Assembly: GCA_050951585.1 (NCBI GenBank)
Contig: JBMNJI010000008.1
Location: forward strand, 1 to 25,942
Source: UBA3937 sp050951585
GTDB lineage: Bacteria > Bacillota > Peptococcia > DRI-13 > DTU073
Direction: 5' to 3'
DNA: 25,942 nt
Of this stretch, positions 1 through 7,518 are shown one piece after another. Numbering within the stretch: position 1 is the first letter of the stretch; each line of letters starts with the position of its first letter. Both the position numbers and the translations under genes were made by a program. Under the pieces are notes generated by a model. That model ran no database searches and was not told the origin of the DNA. It saw only the letters and a list, made by a program, of their open reading frames with translations.

Positions 1-37
1 ATTCCAGTAAATGACAAAGTTTACAAATACCATCATG

Positions 38-43
38 TATAAT
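38..43 (+). promoter_or_regulatory. Possible -10 box of the TasA-like locus
   Basis: A perfect TATAAT preceded directly by TG lies about 160 bases before the first gene. No well-spaced -35 is visible: ATGACA at 11-16 is too far away and TTTACA at 20-25 too near. If used, it gives a long 5' leader containing the palindromes at 58-99 and 122-140. Confidence 0.3.
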
Positions 44-57
44 ACGGGGTGTGAGTA

Positions 58-99
58 TTTTTTTGATTTACGTAAGGCGCGCTACGTCAGTCAAAAAAA
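58..99 (+). repeat. Long imperfect palindrome in the leader of the TasA-like gene
   Basis: Bases 58-74 pair with 83-99 (one mismatch and one G-T pair in 17) around an 8-base GC-rich loop. Seven T open the left arm and seven A close the right arm. There is no T tract after the stem on either strand, so it does not look like an intrinsic terminator. A purine-rich AAGGAGG follows directly at 98-104. It could be an operator or an RNA structure in the leader. Confidence 0.5.
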
Positions 100-121
100 G
101 GAGGCGATCGGTAAGAGAATT

Positions 122-140
122 CTGTTAAAGGATTTAACAG
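122..140 (+). repeat. Perfect 8-base inverted repeat, spacer GGA
   Basis: CTGTTAAA (122-129) and TTTAACAG (133-140) are exact reverse complements separated by GGA. It sits about 60 bases before the start codon of the TasA-like gene. Shape and position suit a repressor operator or a small leader hairpin; no protein partner can be named. Confidence 0.5.
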
Positions 141-201
141 GACAGCAAAAGTTGATGCAATCTTTTTACTGAAAAAATAGGAATTGAAGGGAGTAATGAA
201 A

Positions 202-870
202 ATGAAAAAAACAAGAATGTTACTTGCTACTCTGGTTTGTGCTGTAATGCTGATGGGCGTTGGCTACGCCGCATGGTCTGATTCGGTTACTTTGGCAGGA
301 ACGGTGAATACCGGGGAACTGAATGTACGTTTTGAAAATACTCAGTTGAAACCATTTGTTCCGAAGACATATGCCTCTGGCTATGCGACCGCAGTTTTCA
401 ACAATCTTGAAGACGATTATATTCAGTTCACTTTTGATAAATTCCACCCCGGAGTCGTTGGCGTTGTTGATGTAGCCGTTAAAAATGTCGGTGATTTTCC
501 GGCTAAATTAGCCGATGCTACTGTAACTATCACGGGCGATGATGTATTAATAGATGATATTTACGTACAGGCTTTGTATTACAAATTGGGTGCAAACGGT
601 TGGCCTGTCGTGGGCTCAGCTGGCGCTACCCCATATGTTCGTTTAAATCAATTGGAGAGTACTTTAGAAAATCTTTTACGTTCTTTTGAATTGGCACCCG
701 GGGAATCAATTGTATTTGGTGTTCCGGAAGGCGAAGAATCAACTCTTGATTTAAACAATGACGGTGTAAATGAAGAGTGCTTTATCTTCTACTTTGACTA
801 TGATTCCGGTAATGAAACAATGGATAAGACCCTCACTATCGATTTAGAGATGGATTGGGAAATTGCGTAA
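202..870 (+). CDS. TasA/camelysin-like secreted protein with SipW-dependent signal
   Basis: Predicted exported protein of 222 residues, probably a fibre or matrix subunit or a camelysin-like surface protein. Residues 1-24 are a basic start plus a hydrophobic core ending GVGYAAW, followed by SDSVTLAGTVNTGEL. This is the SipW-dependent signal layout, in which a W or F after the cleavage region is followed by a T/G-rich stretch. Around residues 70-110 a strand-rich segment contains HPGVVGVVDVAVKNVGDFPA, the PG...v.v.N.G pattern common in TasA/camelysin relatives. The start at 202 is preferred over ATG 196 and TTG 184 because GAAGGGAG (186-193) lies 8 bases before it. A SipW-class peptidase and a DUF5305 protein downstream support export. 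Assignment to the TasA-like superfamily is inferred; the matrix role is unproven. Confidence 0.72.
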   Translation: MKKTRMLLATLVCAVMLMGVGYAAWSDSVTLAGTVNTGELNVRFENTQLKPFVPKTYASGYATAVFNNLEDDYIQFTFDKFHPGVVGVVDVAVKNVGDFPAKLADATVTITGDDVLIDDIYVQALYYKLGANGWPVVGSAGATPYVRLNQLESTLENLLRSFELAPGESIVFGVPEGEESTLDLNNDGVNEECFIFYFDYDSGNETMDKTLTIDLEMDWEIA

Positions 871-891
871 TCACTAATACGGCGCTGAATT

Positions 892-946
892 GTATTATCA
901 TCTTCCCTATTGCGACATGGTTCGCGTGGGGGATGGTGTATAATAC
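892..946 (+). repeat. Long imperfect hairpin after the TasA-like gene
   Basis: GTATTAT (892-898) pairs with ATAATAC (940-946). After a bulge, 899-906 pairs with 928-935 with two G-U pairs, and GCGA (912-915) pairs with TCGC (922-925). The right arm contains a TGTATAAT box. No T tract follows, so it is not a standard terminator. It may limit read-through or stabilise the upstream mRNA. Confidence 0.5.
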
Positions 947-983
947 AGTCAAGTTTATAGCAATGCCGAATTGGTAATAATTT

Positions 984-1032
984 AGCAGGATGGGCATTAG
1001 TGAAGGTAATTCTAATCTGTGTCCATCCTGCT
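984..1032 (+). repeat. Second intergenic hairpin, 12-bp stem
   Basis: Bases 984-995 pair with 1021-1032 (one G-U pair), and inside the loop ATTAG (996-1000) pairs with CTAAT (1012-1016). A-rich rather than T-rich sequence follows. With the hairpin at 892-946 it fills most of the 232-base gap between the first two genes and could uncouple their expression. Confidence 0.5.
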
Positions 1033-1102
1033 TAAATTAAAAAACCACCTGTTATAATAATGTTTTAATGAAAGAAATACCTAACGATGGAGGTCTGTTG
1101 GG

Positions 1103-1777
1103 ATGAGAAAATATATTGCAGTTATATTATTTTGTGCGTTTTTCAGTTTAATGGCGATGCCCGGGGTATTTTCTGCCTGGAATCAGGAGTTGAAGATGCG
1201 GGGAGAGTTTATTATCAAAGCTAAGCCCAACGGGCTATCTAACGCTGCTTTAGAAGCGGGTAAAGGATCGTTGGCGCGGGAAGCAATTACTGCTCCGTCG
1301 GAAATACTGCCGGCAGCACCCGGAACAGAGGGTGGTTCTGATCCGGAAGGCGACGGAATCATAGAAACACCCATTGAGGGTAAAGAGGAAACACCTCTTG
1401 AGGGCGGAGATCTCGAAGAAACAGACGGAACAGTTGAGTCTGAAGAAGAGGAAGTAGTAGACGGGGAAACAACAAGTGGGGATTCCGCTAGCAATGATAA
1501 TGGAAACGAGCCAGGTAATAATAACACGGCAAATGAGTCGGGTGACGATACGGATAATATAGATAACAAGCCAAGTGACGATGAGAAAAGTGCGGACGAG
1601 CCCGTTGATGATAAGAATGGGCAGAGTGCAGAGCCGAAAAGTGACAAAGATGAAGATAAGACTGAGCGAGATACAACAGGCGGTTCAACCGCGACAGAAT
1701 CCGGTGGAGGTAATGACACCTCGTCCGGGGGAGAAACAGGCGGCTCCGCTTCCAGTGACCAATCTGAAGATGAATAA
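1103..1777 (+). CDS. Acidic low-complexity exported protein with SipW-type signal
   Basis: 224 residues. Residues 1-25 form a signal segment ending GVFSAW, followed by NQELKMRGEFIIKAKP, the same W-then-L..xG pattern as the signal of the TasA-like protein upstream. From about residue 75 to the end the chain is almost entirely E, D, G, S, T and N, including SEEEEVVDG and GGGNDTSSGGETGGS, with no Cys, no LPXTG motif and no C-terminal membrane segment. It is therefore probably released or held by partners. GGAGG at 1089-1093 lies 9 bases upstream of the ATG. It sits 14 bases before the signal peptidase gene, so the two are probably co-transcribed. I do not recognise a family. A filler, cation-binding or spacer role in an extracellular matrix is only inference. 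Confidence 0.65.
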   Translation: MRKYIAVILFCAFFSLMAMPGVFSAWNQELKMRGEFIIKAKPNGLSNAALEAGKGSLAREAITAPSEILPAAPGTEGGSDPEGDGIIETPIEGKEETPLEGGDLEETDGTVESEEEEVVDGETTSGDSASNDNGNEPGNNNTANESGDDTDNIDNKPSDDEKSADEPVDDKNGQSAEPKSDKDEDKTERDTTGGSTATESGGGNDTSSGGETGGSASSDQSEDE

Positions 1778-1791
1778 AGGCGGCAGAAGGC

Positions 1792-2989
1792 ATGATCAAT
1801 AAAGCAAGTACTTTCGGTGGTATGGCGTTCAGGCGCTGGCTTTTGCTGGGGATGCTCATTATAATGATCATCCTGACAAATACCGGACTGGTTCCTTTCG
1901 CCAACCATCTTTATTTTATCTATTATATACGGCCTCTGTTGTGGCTGGGGATTGCCTGGACCGTGTATTTGTTTCCGCGCACCAGAGCCGCCGGTCGCCT
2001 GAGTTTAAGACGTTTTATCATCAATATGGCGATTGGGGCGGCAGTTGTTAATATTCTCTTTATGATGGTTGGCGGGATGATTGTTGGCTTGGGCAAAAGC
2101 CCATACTCTTTTGGGCCAATCACTTCTACGGTAAATTTTTTCTATATTGCCGGTTTTACGCTGGGGGTCGAAGCGGCACGGGCATATTTGATTAATGGCT
2201 ACAAGGGAAAACACACAGGGCCGGTCATTGCTTTGCTGAGTCTTTTTTTTGTTTTTACGGACCTTTCTTTGCGGGAAATTCTGAATCTTAAAGCAGGTTT
2301 TTCAATGGTACAATATTTTGGCGGTACTTTTTGCCCGGCTTTTGCGGAAAGCTTGCTTACCTCTTATTTTGCCTATTTGGGCGGTTTTGTACCGGCGGCT
2401 GTTTTTCACGGAATTTTACTGGCTTTTGAATGGTTTTCGCCTATCTTGCCGGATTTAACCTGGCCGATGAAAACATTTCTTGGTTGTTTTATCCCTACTT
2501 TTACTTTGCTTTTTGTCCGGCATCTCTATTTTTTGCAGGCGCGTATTCTGAAAAGAACTACTACAGAAAGTGAAGAATTATTCGGCTGGTTATTGACAAG
2601 CGTAATTCTCGGTAGCCATGATCTGGTTCGCCGTAGGGATTTTTCCGGTCTACCCTTCCGTCGTCGTCACGGGGAGTATGGAACCACAGATCAAACCGGG
2701 GGATATTGTGCTGGTGCAAAAGATTGACGGTGAAGAAGCCCGGCTTGGTGATGTGATTCAGTTTTTACAACCGGAAGAGAAGATCAGCATTACGCACCGG
2801 GTGATTGCGGTAAATGAAGAAGGGACAAGGAGTCTTACGACCAAAGGAGATAATAACTCAACTGCGGATAGCGAGCCGGTGACGATGTCCCAGGTAAAAG
2901 GGAAAGTAATTAAGGTAGTGCCCAAAATCGGCTGGTTTACACTTTTCTTGAGGAGTAATCAACCGATTCCGGCCGGAGTGACCAATTAG
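1792..2989 (+). CDS. sipW: SipW/Sec11-type signal peptidase I with membrane N-terminus (frameshifted)
   Basis: Membrane peptidase expected to cut the SipW-type signals of the two upstream products. The first frame (from ATG 1792) gives about 270 residues rich in membrane helices. The second frame begins SVAMIWFAVGIFPVYPS and contains GSMEP (Ser codon 2675-2677), then PGDIVLV, then THRVI (His codon 2795-2797). Ser plus His rather than Ser plus Lys marks the SipW/Sec11 class. The halves join if one base near 2608 is removed, giving TSVISVAMIWF and a protein of about 398 residues. As read, the catalytic half is out of frame. Whether this is an assembly error or a real mutation cannot be told here. 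Long N-terminal membrane domains occur in some clostridial peptidases of this class. The DUF5305 gene starts 16 bases downstream. Confidence 0.72.
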
Positions 2990-3005
2990 AAGGAGTGCGG
3001 GAGCT

Positions 3006-4148
3006 ATGATATGTATGAAAAAGATGATCAATTCGAAAATGACCATGCCGCAGAATGTAAGACTTTTTCTGTGTATTGCCGTAACTGTAACATTGGCGGT
3101 TTTATTAGTCACGCTGGGGCTAAAATTGTCGGCATCCAATGTGGTGAAAGAGGAAGTGCCCCGGTATCAGTATCACCATAAAGGGGATATTCAGTATCAG
3201 GTGAAGGTACGGGATAATCTACTTTATAAAGATAACGTCCTGGGGATGGGGATGGTTTACCCGACCGCCTATGCGGAACAGCTACTGGCCAAGGTTGTCT
3301 ACCAATATAACGGCGATAAACCCGGTGAGCTCACGGGACAGTATCGGGTAACGGCCACCATTGAAGGGGTTCAGCAGGAAGAAAAGGCGGAAAAGATTCT
3401 CTGGAGTAAGGAGTATTCCCTCGTACCGGAAACCGCCTTCCAAAGTGCGGAAGGACAGCTGCAACTGGAGAAGGAATTGGTGATTCCTTTTTCGACATAT
3501 AACAATTTTGCTTTACAGGTCCAAGAAGACTCGGGGATCATCTCCAGCGTAAGACTGAGGGTGGATTGGCAGATTAATACCCAGGTGCAGACTGAGCATG
3601 GGGTGGTGCAGGAAGAACTATCACCAGGCTTCACTCTGCCTTTATGCAACAGGTATTTTGAGGTTGGCGGATCTTTATCGCAGGAAAAGGAGGGGGCTTT
3701 AACCGAGACGGTTACCAAAACCGTTCCCGTCAACAAGACGGTGGTGATGGGCCTCGAAGGCGGTGCGATTTTGTGCCTGCTCCTGTTATTATGGTTATGG
3801 CTCTTTACAAAGGGTGCGCGGCCTGATGAATATTCGAGGCTCGTTAAACAAATATTTAAGAAATATGAAGAGAGGCTGGTCGCTTTGGAGCAGGAACTGC
3901 CGATCGGTCCGACCGGTAGTGTCGGAAAGGAAATGTTTATCCGGGTTAAATCAATTGAGGATTTAGTCCTGGTTGCCGATGAAATCAGCCGCCCGGTCTA
4001 TTATTTGAAGCGGGGACTGGCGGGAGAGAAAGGTTTCACCTTTTATGTCATCAGTGATACAAAAGTAGTTTCTTACGAAATTAAGCCGACAGAGCATTCG
4101 CAGGCTAAGCAAATTAAGAAAAAGGGAAGCGTTACGGAAAGTATCTGA
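3006..4148 (+). CDS. DUF5305 family membrane protein
   Basis: 380 residues. One membrane helix lies near residues 18-41. A large strand-rich extracytoplasmic part (about 45-245) starts with YQYHHKGDIQYQVKVRDNLLY and includes YAEQLLAKVVYQYNG. A second helix sits near 247-268, followed by a basic cytoplasmic tail of about 110 residues with SIEDLVLVADEISRPVYY. This layout matches DUF5305 as I know the family. DUF5305 proteins often sit beside SipW-type signal peptidases and TasA-like substrates in archaea and Firmicutes, as here. AAGGAG at 2990-2995 is 10 bases before the ATG. Function is unknown; a role in assembling or anchoring the exported proteins is inferred from context. A terminator at 4169-4205 follows. 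Confidence 0.75.
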   Translation: MICMKKMINSKMTMPQNVRLFLCIAVTVTLAVLLVTLGLKLSASNVVKEEVPRYQYHHKGDIQYQVKVRDNLLYKDNVLGMGMVYPTAYAEQLLAKVVYQYNGDKPGELTGQYRVTATIEGVQQEEKAEKILWSKEYSLVPETAFQSAEGQLQLEKELVIPFSTYNNFALQVQEDSGIISSVRLRVDWQINTQVQTEHGVVQEELSPGFTLPLCNRYFEVGGSLSQEKEGALTETVTKTVPVNKTVVMGLEGGAILCLLLLLWLWLFTKGARPDEYSRLVKQIFKKYEERLVALEQELPIGPTGSVGKEMFIRVKSIEDLVLVADEISRPVYYLKRGLAGEKGFTFYVISDTKVVSYEIKPTEHSQAKQIKKKGSVTESI

Positions 4149-4168
4149 TGAAAGCAGCTTTGCAAAGT

Positions 4169-4205
4169 ATCCTTCGTACCGGACTGGTGCGGGGGATCCT
4201 TTTTT
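4169..4205 (+). terminator. Intrinsic terminator of the TasA/SipW locus
   Basis: A 12-bp stem with three G-U pairs (4169-4180 with 4186-4197), loop GGACT, then a run of six T at 4200-4205. It lies 21 bases after the DUF5305 stop codon. Confidence 0.65.
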
Positions 4206-4229
4206 ATGTCCATCTCTATATTGTCCAAG

Positions 4230-4592
4230 ATGGAGAAAGTAGTAATCTTAGCAATAGCTTATAAAGAAGTGAATAATTGTCGAAAGACTTTCTACCGATG
4301 TGTTGTAAATATACTGAAAAAGCAGTTTATTTATAAAATGTTGTATAATATATTCATAAAACGAAAACAGAAGACGCAGACCGGCACAACGAGCATAACC
4401 GAAGAAACCGAAGAACAGCAAACCCCGGAAGAAGAGGGACAAGCTGACAACCAGGCAAGTAACGATGATTCCGGACTAGCCGATAACCACAAAAAACCAG
4501 GCAGTACTGGATATGACAATATTCAATGGGGAGAATTTATAAAATGGCTACTTTCAAATCTTTCGAAATTGGCATTGTTGCGATTAATCTAA
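4230..4592 (+). CDS. Doubtful small ORF with acidic C-terminal half
   Basis: An open frame from 4206 that overlaps the terminator at its first possible start; ATG 4230 is the next candidate (120 residues). The N-terminal half is basic and hydrophobic, while the C-terminal half (EETEEQQTPEEEGQADNQ) is acidic and low in complexity, similar in style to the protein at 1103-1777. It overlaps the DUF1294 start by 49 bases. No ribosome site precedes any of its ATG codons, and a TGTATAAT box at 4342-4349 lies inside it. It may be a small exported protein, a gene fragment, or non-coding sequence upstream of DUF1294. I recognise no family. Confidence 0.25.
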   Translation: MEKVVILAIAYKEVNNCRKTFYRCVVNILKKQFIYKMLYNIFIKRKQKTQTGTTSITEETEEQQTPEEEGQADNQASNDDSGLADNHKKPGSTGYDNIQWGEFIKWLLSNLSKLALLRLI

Positions 4593-4822
4593 TCACCTTT
4601 TTTCTCTGCGGCCTCGATAAGTATAAAGCACAGCGGGGGCTGTGGCGGATTCCGGAAAAGAGCTTTCTGCTTATGGCTGCCGCCTTCGGGGCGGGTGGTA
4701 TCCTGGTTGGGATGAAGGTATTCCGCCATAAGACAAGACATCCCCTTTTTACAATAGGGATGCCTTGTATGCTTGCCTTTAATCTGGTCTGTTTATATTA
4801 CCTGAAGGGCTTTTTGTTTTAA
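4544..4822 (+). CDS. DUF1294 family small membrane protein
   Basis: 92 residues with three to four hydrophobic segments. It carries the DUF1294 hallmarks: an N-terminal helix with NLITFFLCGLDKYKAQRG, then WRIPEKSFLL, then GMKVFRHKTRHPLF. The start at 4544 is chosen over ATG 4526 because GGGGAG at 4528-4533 lies 10 bases before it. DUF1294 proteins are small inner-membrane proteins of unknown function, sometimes fused to a cold-shock domain, which is absent here. A structured terminator follows at 4848-4888. Confidence 0.8.
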   Translation: MATFKSFEIGIVAINLITFFLCGLDKYKAQRGLWRIPEKSFLLMAAAFGAGGILVGMKVFRHKTRHPLFTIGMPCMLAFNLVCLYYLKGFLF

Positions 4823-4827
4823 GCGCG

Positions 4828-4843
4828 TCAGGTTCTGACCTGA
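4828..4843 (+). repeat. Perfect 6-bp hairpin after DUF1294
   Basis: TCAGGT (4828-4833) and ACCTGA (4838-4843) around the loop TCTG, just after the DUF1294 stop codon. No T run follows directly; it may be part of a two-hairpin 3' end with 4848-4888. Confidence 0.45.
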
Positions 4844-4847
4844 TCTG

Positions 4848-4888
4848 GCTGATGTTTAATCAGTATTTTCCTGATGACATCAGCTTTT
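4848..4888 (+). terminator. Probable intrinsic terminator after DUF1294
   Basis: GCTGATG (4848-4854) pairs with CATCAGC (4878-4884), an inner stem ATCAG/CTGAT lies at 4859-4863 and 4871-4875, and TTTT follows at 4885-4888. The T run is short, so strength is uncertain. Confidence 0.5.
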
Positions 4889-4941
4889 CAATTATACGGT
4901 AAATTATGGCGGAGAAAAGTCTGGTGGGGGAGTGTTTTCTC

Positions 4942-4969
4942 TTGCGTGAATTAATGATACAATTATACT
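4942..4969 (+). promoter_or_regulatory. Candidate sigma-A promoter of the iorAB-fhs operon
   Basis: TTGCGT (4942-4947), a 16-base spacer, then TATACT (4964-4969), about 80 bases before the iorA start. A weaker alternative is TTGAAA at 5004-5009 with TATATC at 5025-5030. Confidence 0.35.
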
Positions 4970-5050
4970 TATGTATGAGTGTGTCTGTTTCATTAAAATA
5001 CTGTTGAAAAAGCATTTGACAAAATATATCGGAGGGGATGGAGAGCACAA

Positions 5051-6872
5051 ATGAAGAAGCTTTTAACAGGAAATGAAGGGATAGCAAGAGGAGCTTACGA
5101 AGCCGGGTGCTCCGTAGCGGCGGCTTATCCCGGTACACCCAGCACCGAGATACTGGAGAATTTGGCAGGATATAAAGAGATATATACCGAATGGTCCCCC
5201 AACGAGAAGGTCGCCGTTGAAGTAGCCAGTGGCGCGGCGATTGCCGGGGCGCGGGCTTTGGCGGCGATGAAGCATGTCGGGATGAATGTGGCCGCTGATC
5301 CTCTTTTTACGATGGCTTATGAGGGGGTGAACGGCGGGCTGGTCCTTGTTACGGCGGACGACCCGGGCATCCATAGTTCCCAAAATGAGCAGGACAACCG
5401 TTATTATGCACCCCATGCCAAGGTTGCCATGCTGGAGCCGTCGGACAGTCAGGAATGTAAGGACTTTGTGAAAATTGCCTATGCTTTGAGCGAAGAATAT
5501 GATCTGCCGGTCATTCTGCGGGTAACAACCAGAGTGTGTCACAGCAAGAGCCTGGTGGAATTAGGGGAAAGAGCAGAAGTGGGGGTTAAACCATATCAGA
5601 AAAATGTGCAGAAATACGCGATGGCACCGGCCCACGCTCAAGCGCGGCATATCATTGTGGAAGAAAAACTGCGCAAACTGCAGGCGGCCGCGGAAACGTC
5701 GACCTGCAACCGCATTGAATGGGGGCACTGTGGCATCGGGATTATTACGAGCGGTATTTCTTATCAATATGCGCGGGAGGTTTTTGGCGACGAGGTTTCC
5801 TATCTGAAGCTCGGCTTAACTTATCCTCTGCCTGAGCAGCTGATTCGTGATTTTGCTGCCCAGATGGAGGAAGTCTGGATCATCGAAGAAAATGATCCCT
5901 ATCTGGAAACAGCGGTGAAAGCCCTGGGAATTTCCTGCCGGGGGAAGGAGCTACTTCCTGTCTGTGGTGAATTGAATCCGGGGATTATCCGGGAGGCTTT
6001 TTTCCCGGCGGAGGAAGAGGCGGAAAAGCAGAGACGAGGCGCCGGAACAGGGGCAGGAGCAGGCCGACAAGCGGGCGAATGTTGCTGAAGCCACTCCGTT
6101 TCCCGTACCGGGACGACCGCCTGTGATGTGCGCCGGTTGTCCGCACCGCGGGATGTTCTTTGCTTTGAGTAAGTTAAAGAATATAGTCGTTTCAGGGGAT
6201 ATCGGCTGCTATACGTTGGGGCTGACCCCGCCGCTGGGGGTTACGGATACGGTGATATGTATGGGCGCAAGCATTTCGGCCGGGATTGGCTTTGAAAAGG
6301 CTTTCCAGCAGGGCGGAGTGTCCAAAAAGGTCTTTTGCTGTATCGGCGATTCAACCTTTTTCCATTCCGGGATTACCGGTCTGATTGATGCGGTGTACAA
6401 CAAGAGTAAAGTCTGTGTCGTGATCATGGATAACCGGATTACGGCGATGACCGGCCATCAGGAGAATCCGGGCACAGGGCGCACCTTGCAGGGTGAAGAA
6501 ACTGTGATTGTTGATATCGAAAAGATTGTGCGGGCCGTGGGGATTAAGGAAGAACATATCCGGGTGGTTGATCCCTACAATCTGGCGGAAACGGAAAGTG
6601 CGGTGCGGGAGGCTGCGGCAGCAGTTGAGCCCTTTGTGATCATCTCAAAGTGTCCCTGCGCCTTGTTGAAGGATGTGCAGCGGGAACGTGCGGGGCAGGC
6701 CTTGCGGATTGACCAGGAGAAATGCATTAAATGTAAGATGTGCCTGAAAACGGGTTGTCCGGCCCTGTCCATCCGGGAAGGACAGGTGCTAATTGATGAA
6801 AGTTCGTGCAACGGGTGCGGGCTTTGCCGGCAGTTATGCAAATTTGGGGCCATTACAAAGGCGGGTGAATAA
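5051..6872 (+). CDS. iorA: Indolepyruvate:ferredoxin oxidoreductase alpha subunit (frameshifted)
   Basis: Catalytic subunit that uses thiamine diphosphate and Fe-S clusters to decarboxylate aryl 2-oxoacids to acyl-CoA and reduce ferredoxin, with IorB. The first frame (5051 to about 6030) holds the N-terminal domain: LLTGNEGIARGAYEAG, YPGTPSTEI, DDPGIHSSQNEQDNR. The second frame (open before 6045, stop 6872) holds the diphosphate-binding part (CAGCPHRGMFF, GDIGCYTLG, CIGDSTFFHSG, MDNRITAMTGHQ) and a ferredoxin end with CIKCKMC and CNGCGLCRQLC. One extra base at about 6024-6045, for example in GGAAAAG, explains the split. Removing it gives AESRDEAPEQGQEQADKRANVAEA in frame, then PGRPPVMC, and a 606-residue protein, the family's usual size. 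The start has GGAGGGG at 5031-5037. iorB begins one base after the stop. Confidence 0.87.
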
Positions 6873-6873
6873 G

Positions 6874-7476
6874 ATGACGATGGAGAAAAATACGGAGACA
6901 AAAGCCTTATTGCTGGTTGGCGTTGGCGGACAGGGAACGATTCTGGCCTCGAAGATTCTGAGTGAGGGGCTGGTCTTGCAGGGATACGACGTGAAAATGT
7001 CGGAGATTCACGGGATGGCGCAAAGAGGAGGCAGTGTGATCACCCAGATTAAATACGGTCCCAAGGTGTATTCCCCGATTATCGGGGCCGGTGAAGCTGA
7101 TGTGATTGTTGCTTTTGAGAAATTGGAAGCGGCCCGGTATATGTTCCAGTTGAAGAAAATGGGCACACTAATTGTAAATGATTATGAGATCTATCCTTTG
7201 CCTGTGTTACTCGGTCAGCGGGCTTATCCGGATAATGTGCTTGCCGGGCTCACCCGATATGTGGAAGAACGGGAGGGACAGTTGAAGGTTTTAGAGGCGC
7301 ATAAGCTGGCGGCTGAATTGGGCAACGTCAAGACGCAGAATATCGTTTTGCTGGGAACGGTTATTAAGGCTTTAGGGCTGGAGAAGCTGGACTGGGTAGA
7401 GGTGTTGAAGCGTTTCTTACCGCCGAAGCTTCATGAAATAAATATTAAGGCCTTGGAAACAGGGCTTGGTCTGTAG
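6874..7476 (+). CDS. iorB: Indolepyruvate:ferredoxin oxidoreductase beta subunit
   Basis: 200-residue gamma-domain subunit that pairs with IorA. ALLLVGVGGQGTILASKIL near the N-terminus, then VKMSEIHGMAQRGGSVITQI, is the typical IorB/2-oxoacid oxidoreductase gamma pattern. The start at ATG 6874 (or ATG 6880) is preferred over the longer upstream frame because it begins one base after the iorA stop and yields the normal family length; translation is probably coupled. Substrates are aryl pyruvates from aromatic amino-acid transamination. The fhs gene follows after 42 bases, so reduced ferredoxin production and C1 metabolism appear to share one transcript. Confidence 0.9.
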   Translation: MTMEKNTETKALLLVGVGGQGTILASKILSEGLVLQGYDVKMSEIHGMAQRGGSVITQIKYGPKVYSPIIGAGEADVIVAFEKLEAARYMFQLKKMGTLIVNDYEIYPLPVLLGQRAYPDNVLAGLTRYVEEREGQLKVLEAHKLAAELGNVKTQNIVLLGTVIKALGLEKLDWVEVLKRFLPPKLHEINIKALETGLGL

Positions 7477-7518
7477 TTGTAGTATAGTATGCAGTTGGCA
7501 AGGAGGATCTACACATCT

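Noticed and set aside
45..201. Known riboswitch (for example c-di-GMP) in the leader of the first gene
   Set aside because: The hairpins and linkers do not fit the c-di-GMP-I or -II consensus that I can recall; kept as unexplained palindromes.
1183..1908. Minus-strand 241-residue open frame across the acidic protein gene
   Set aside because: It is the complement of a Glu/Asp/Gly/Ser-rich coding region and reads as Ser/Pro repeats; no start signals or family match.
6123..6872. Independent ferredoxin-type protein downstream of iorA
   Set aside because: Sequence before 6123 in the same frame (ANVAEA, then PGRPPVMCAGCP) is the natural continuation of IorA, so it is the C-terminal half.
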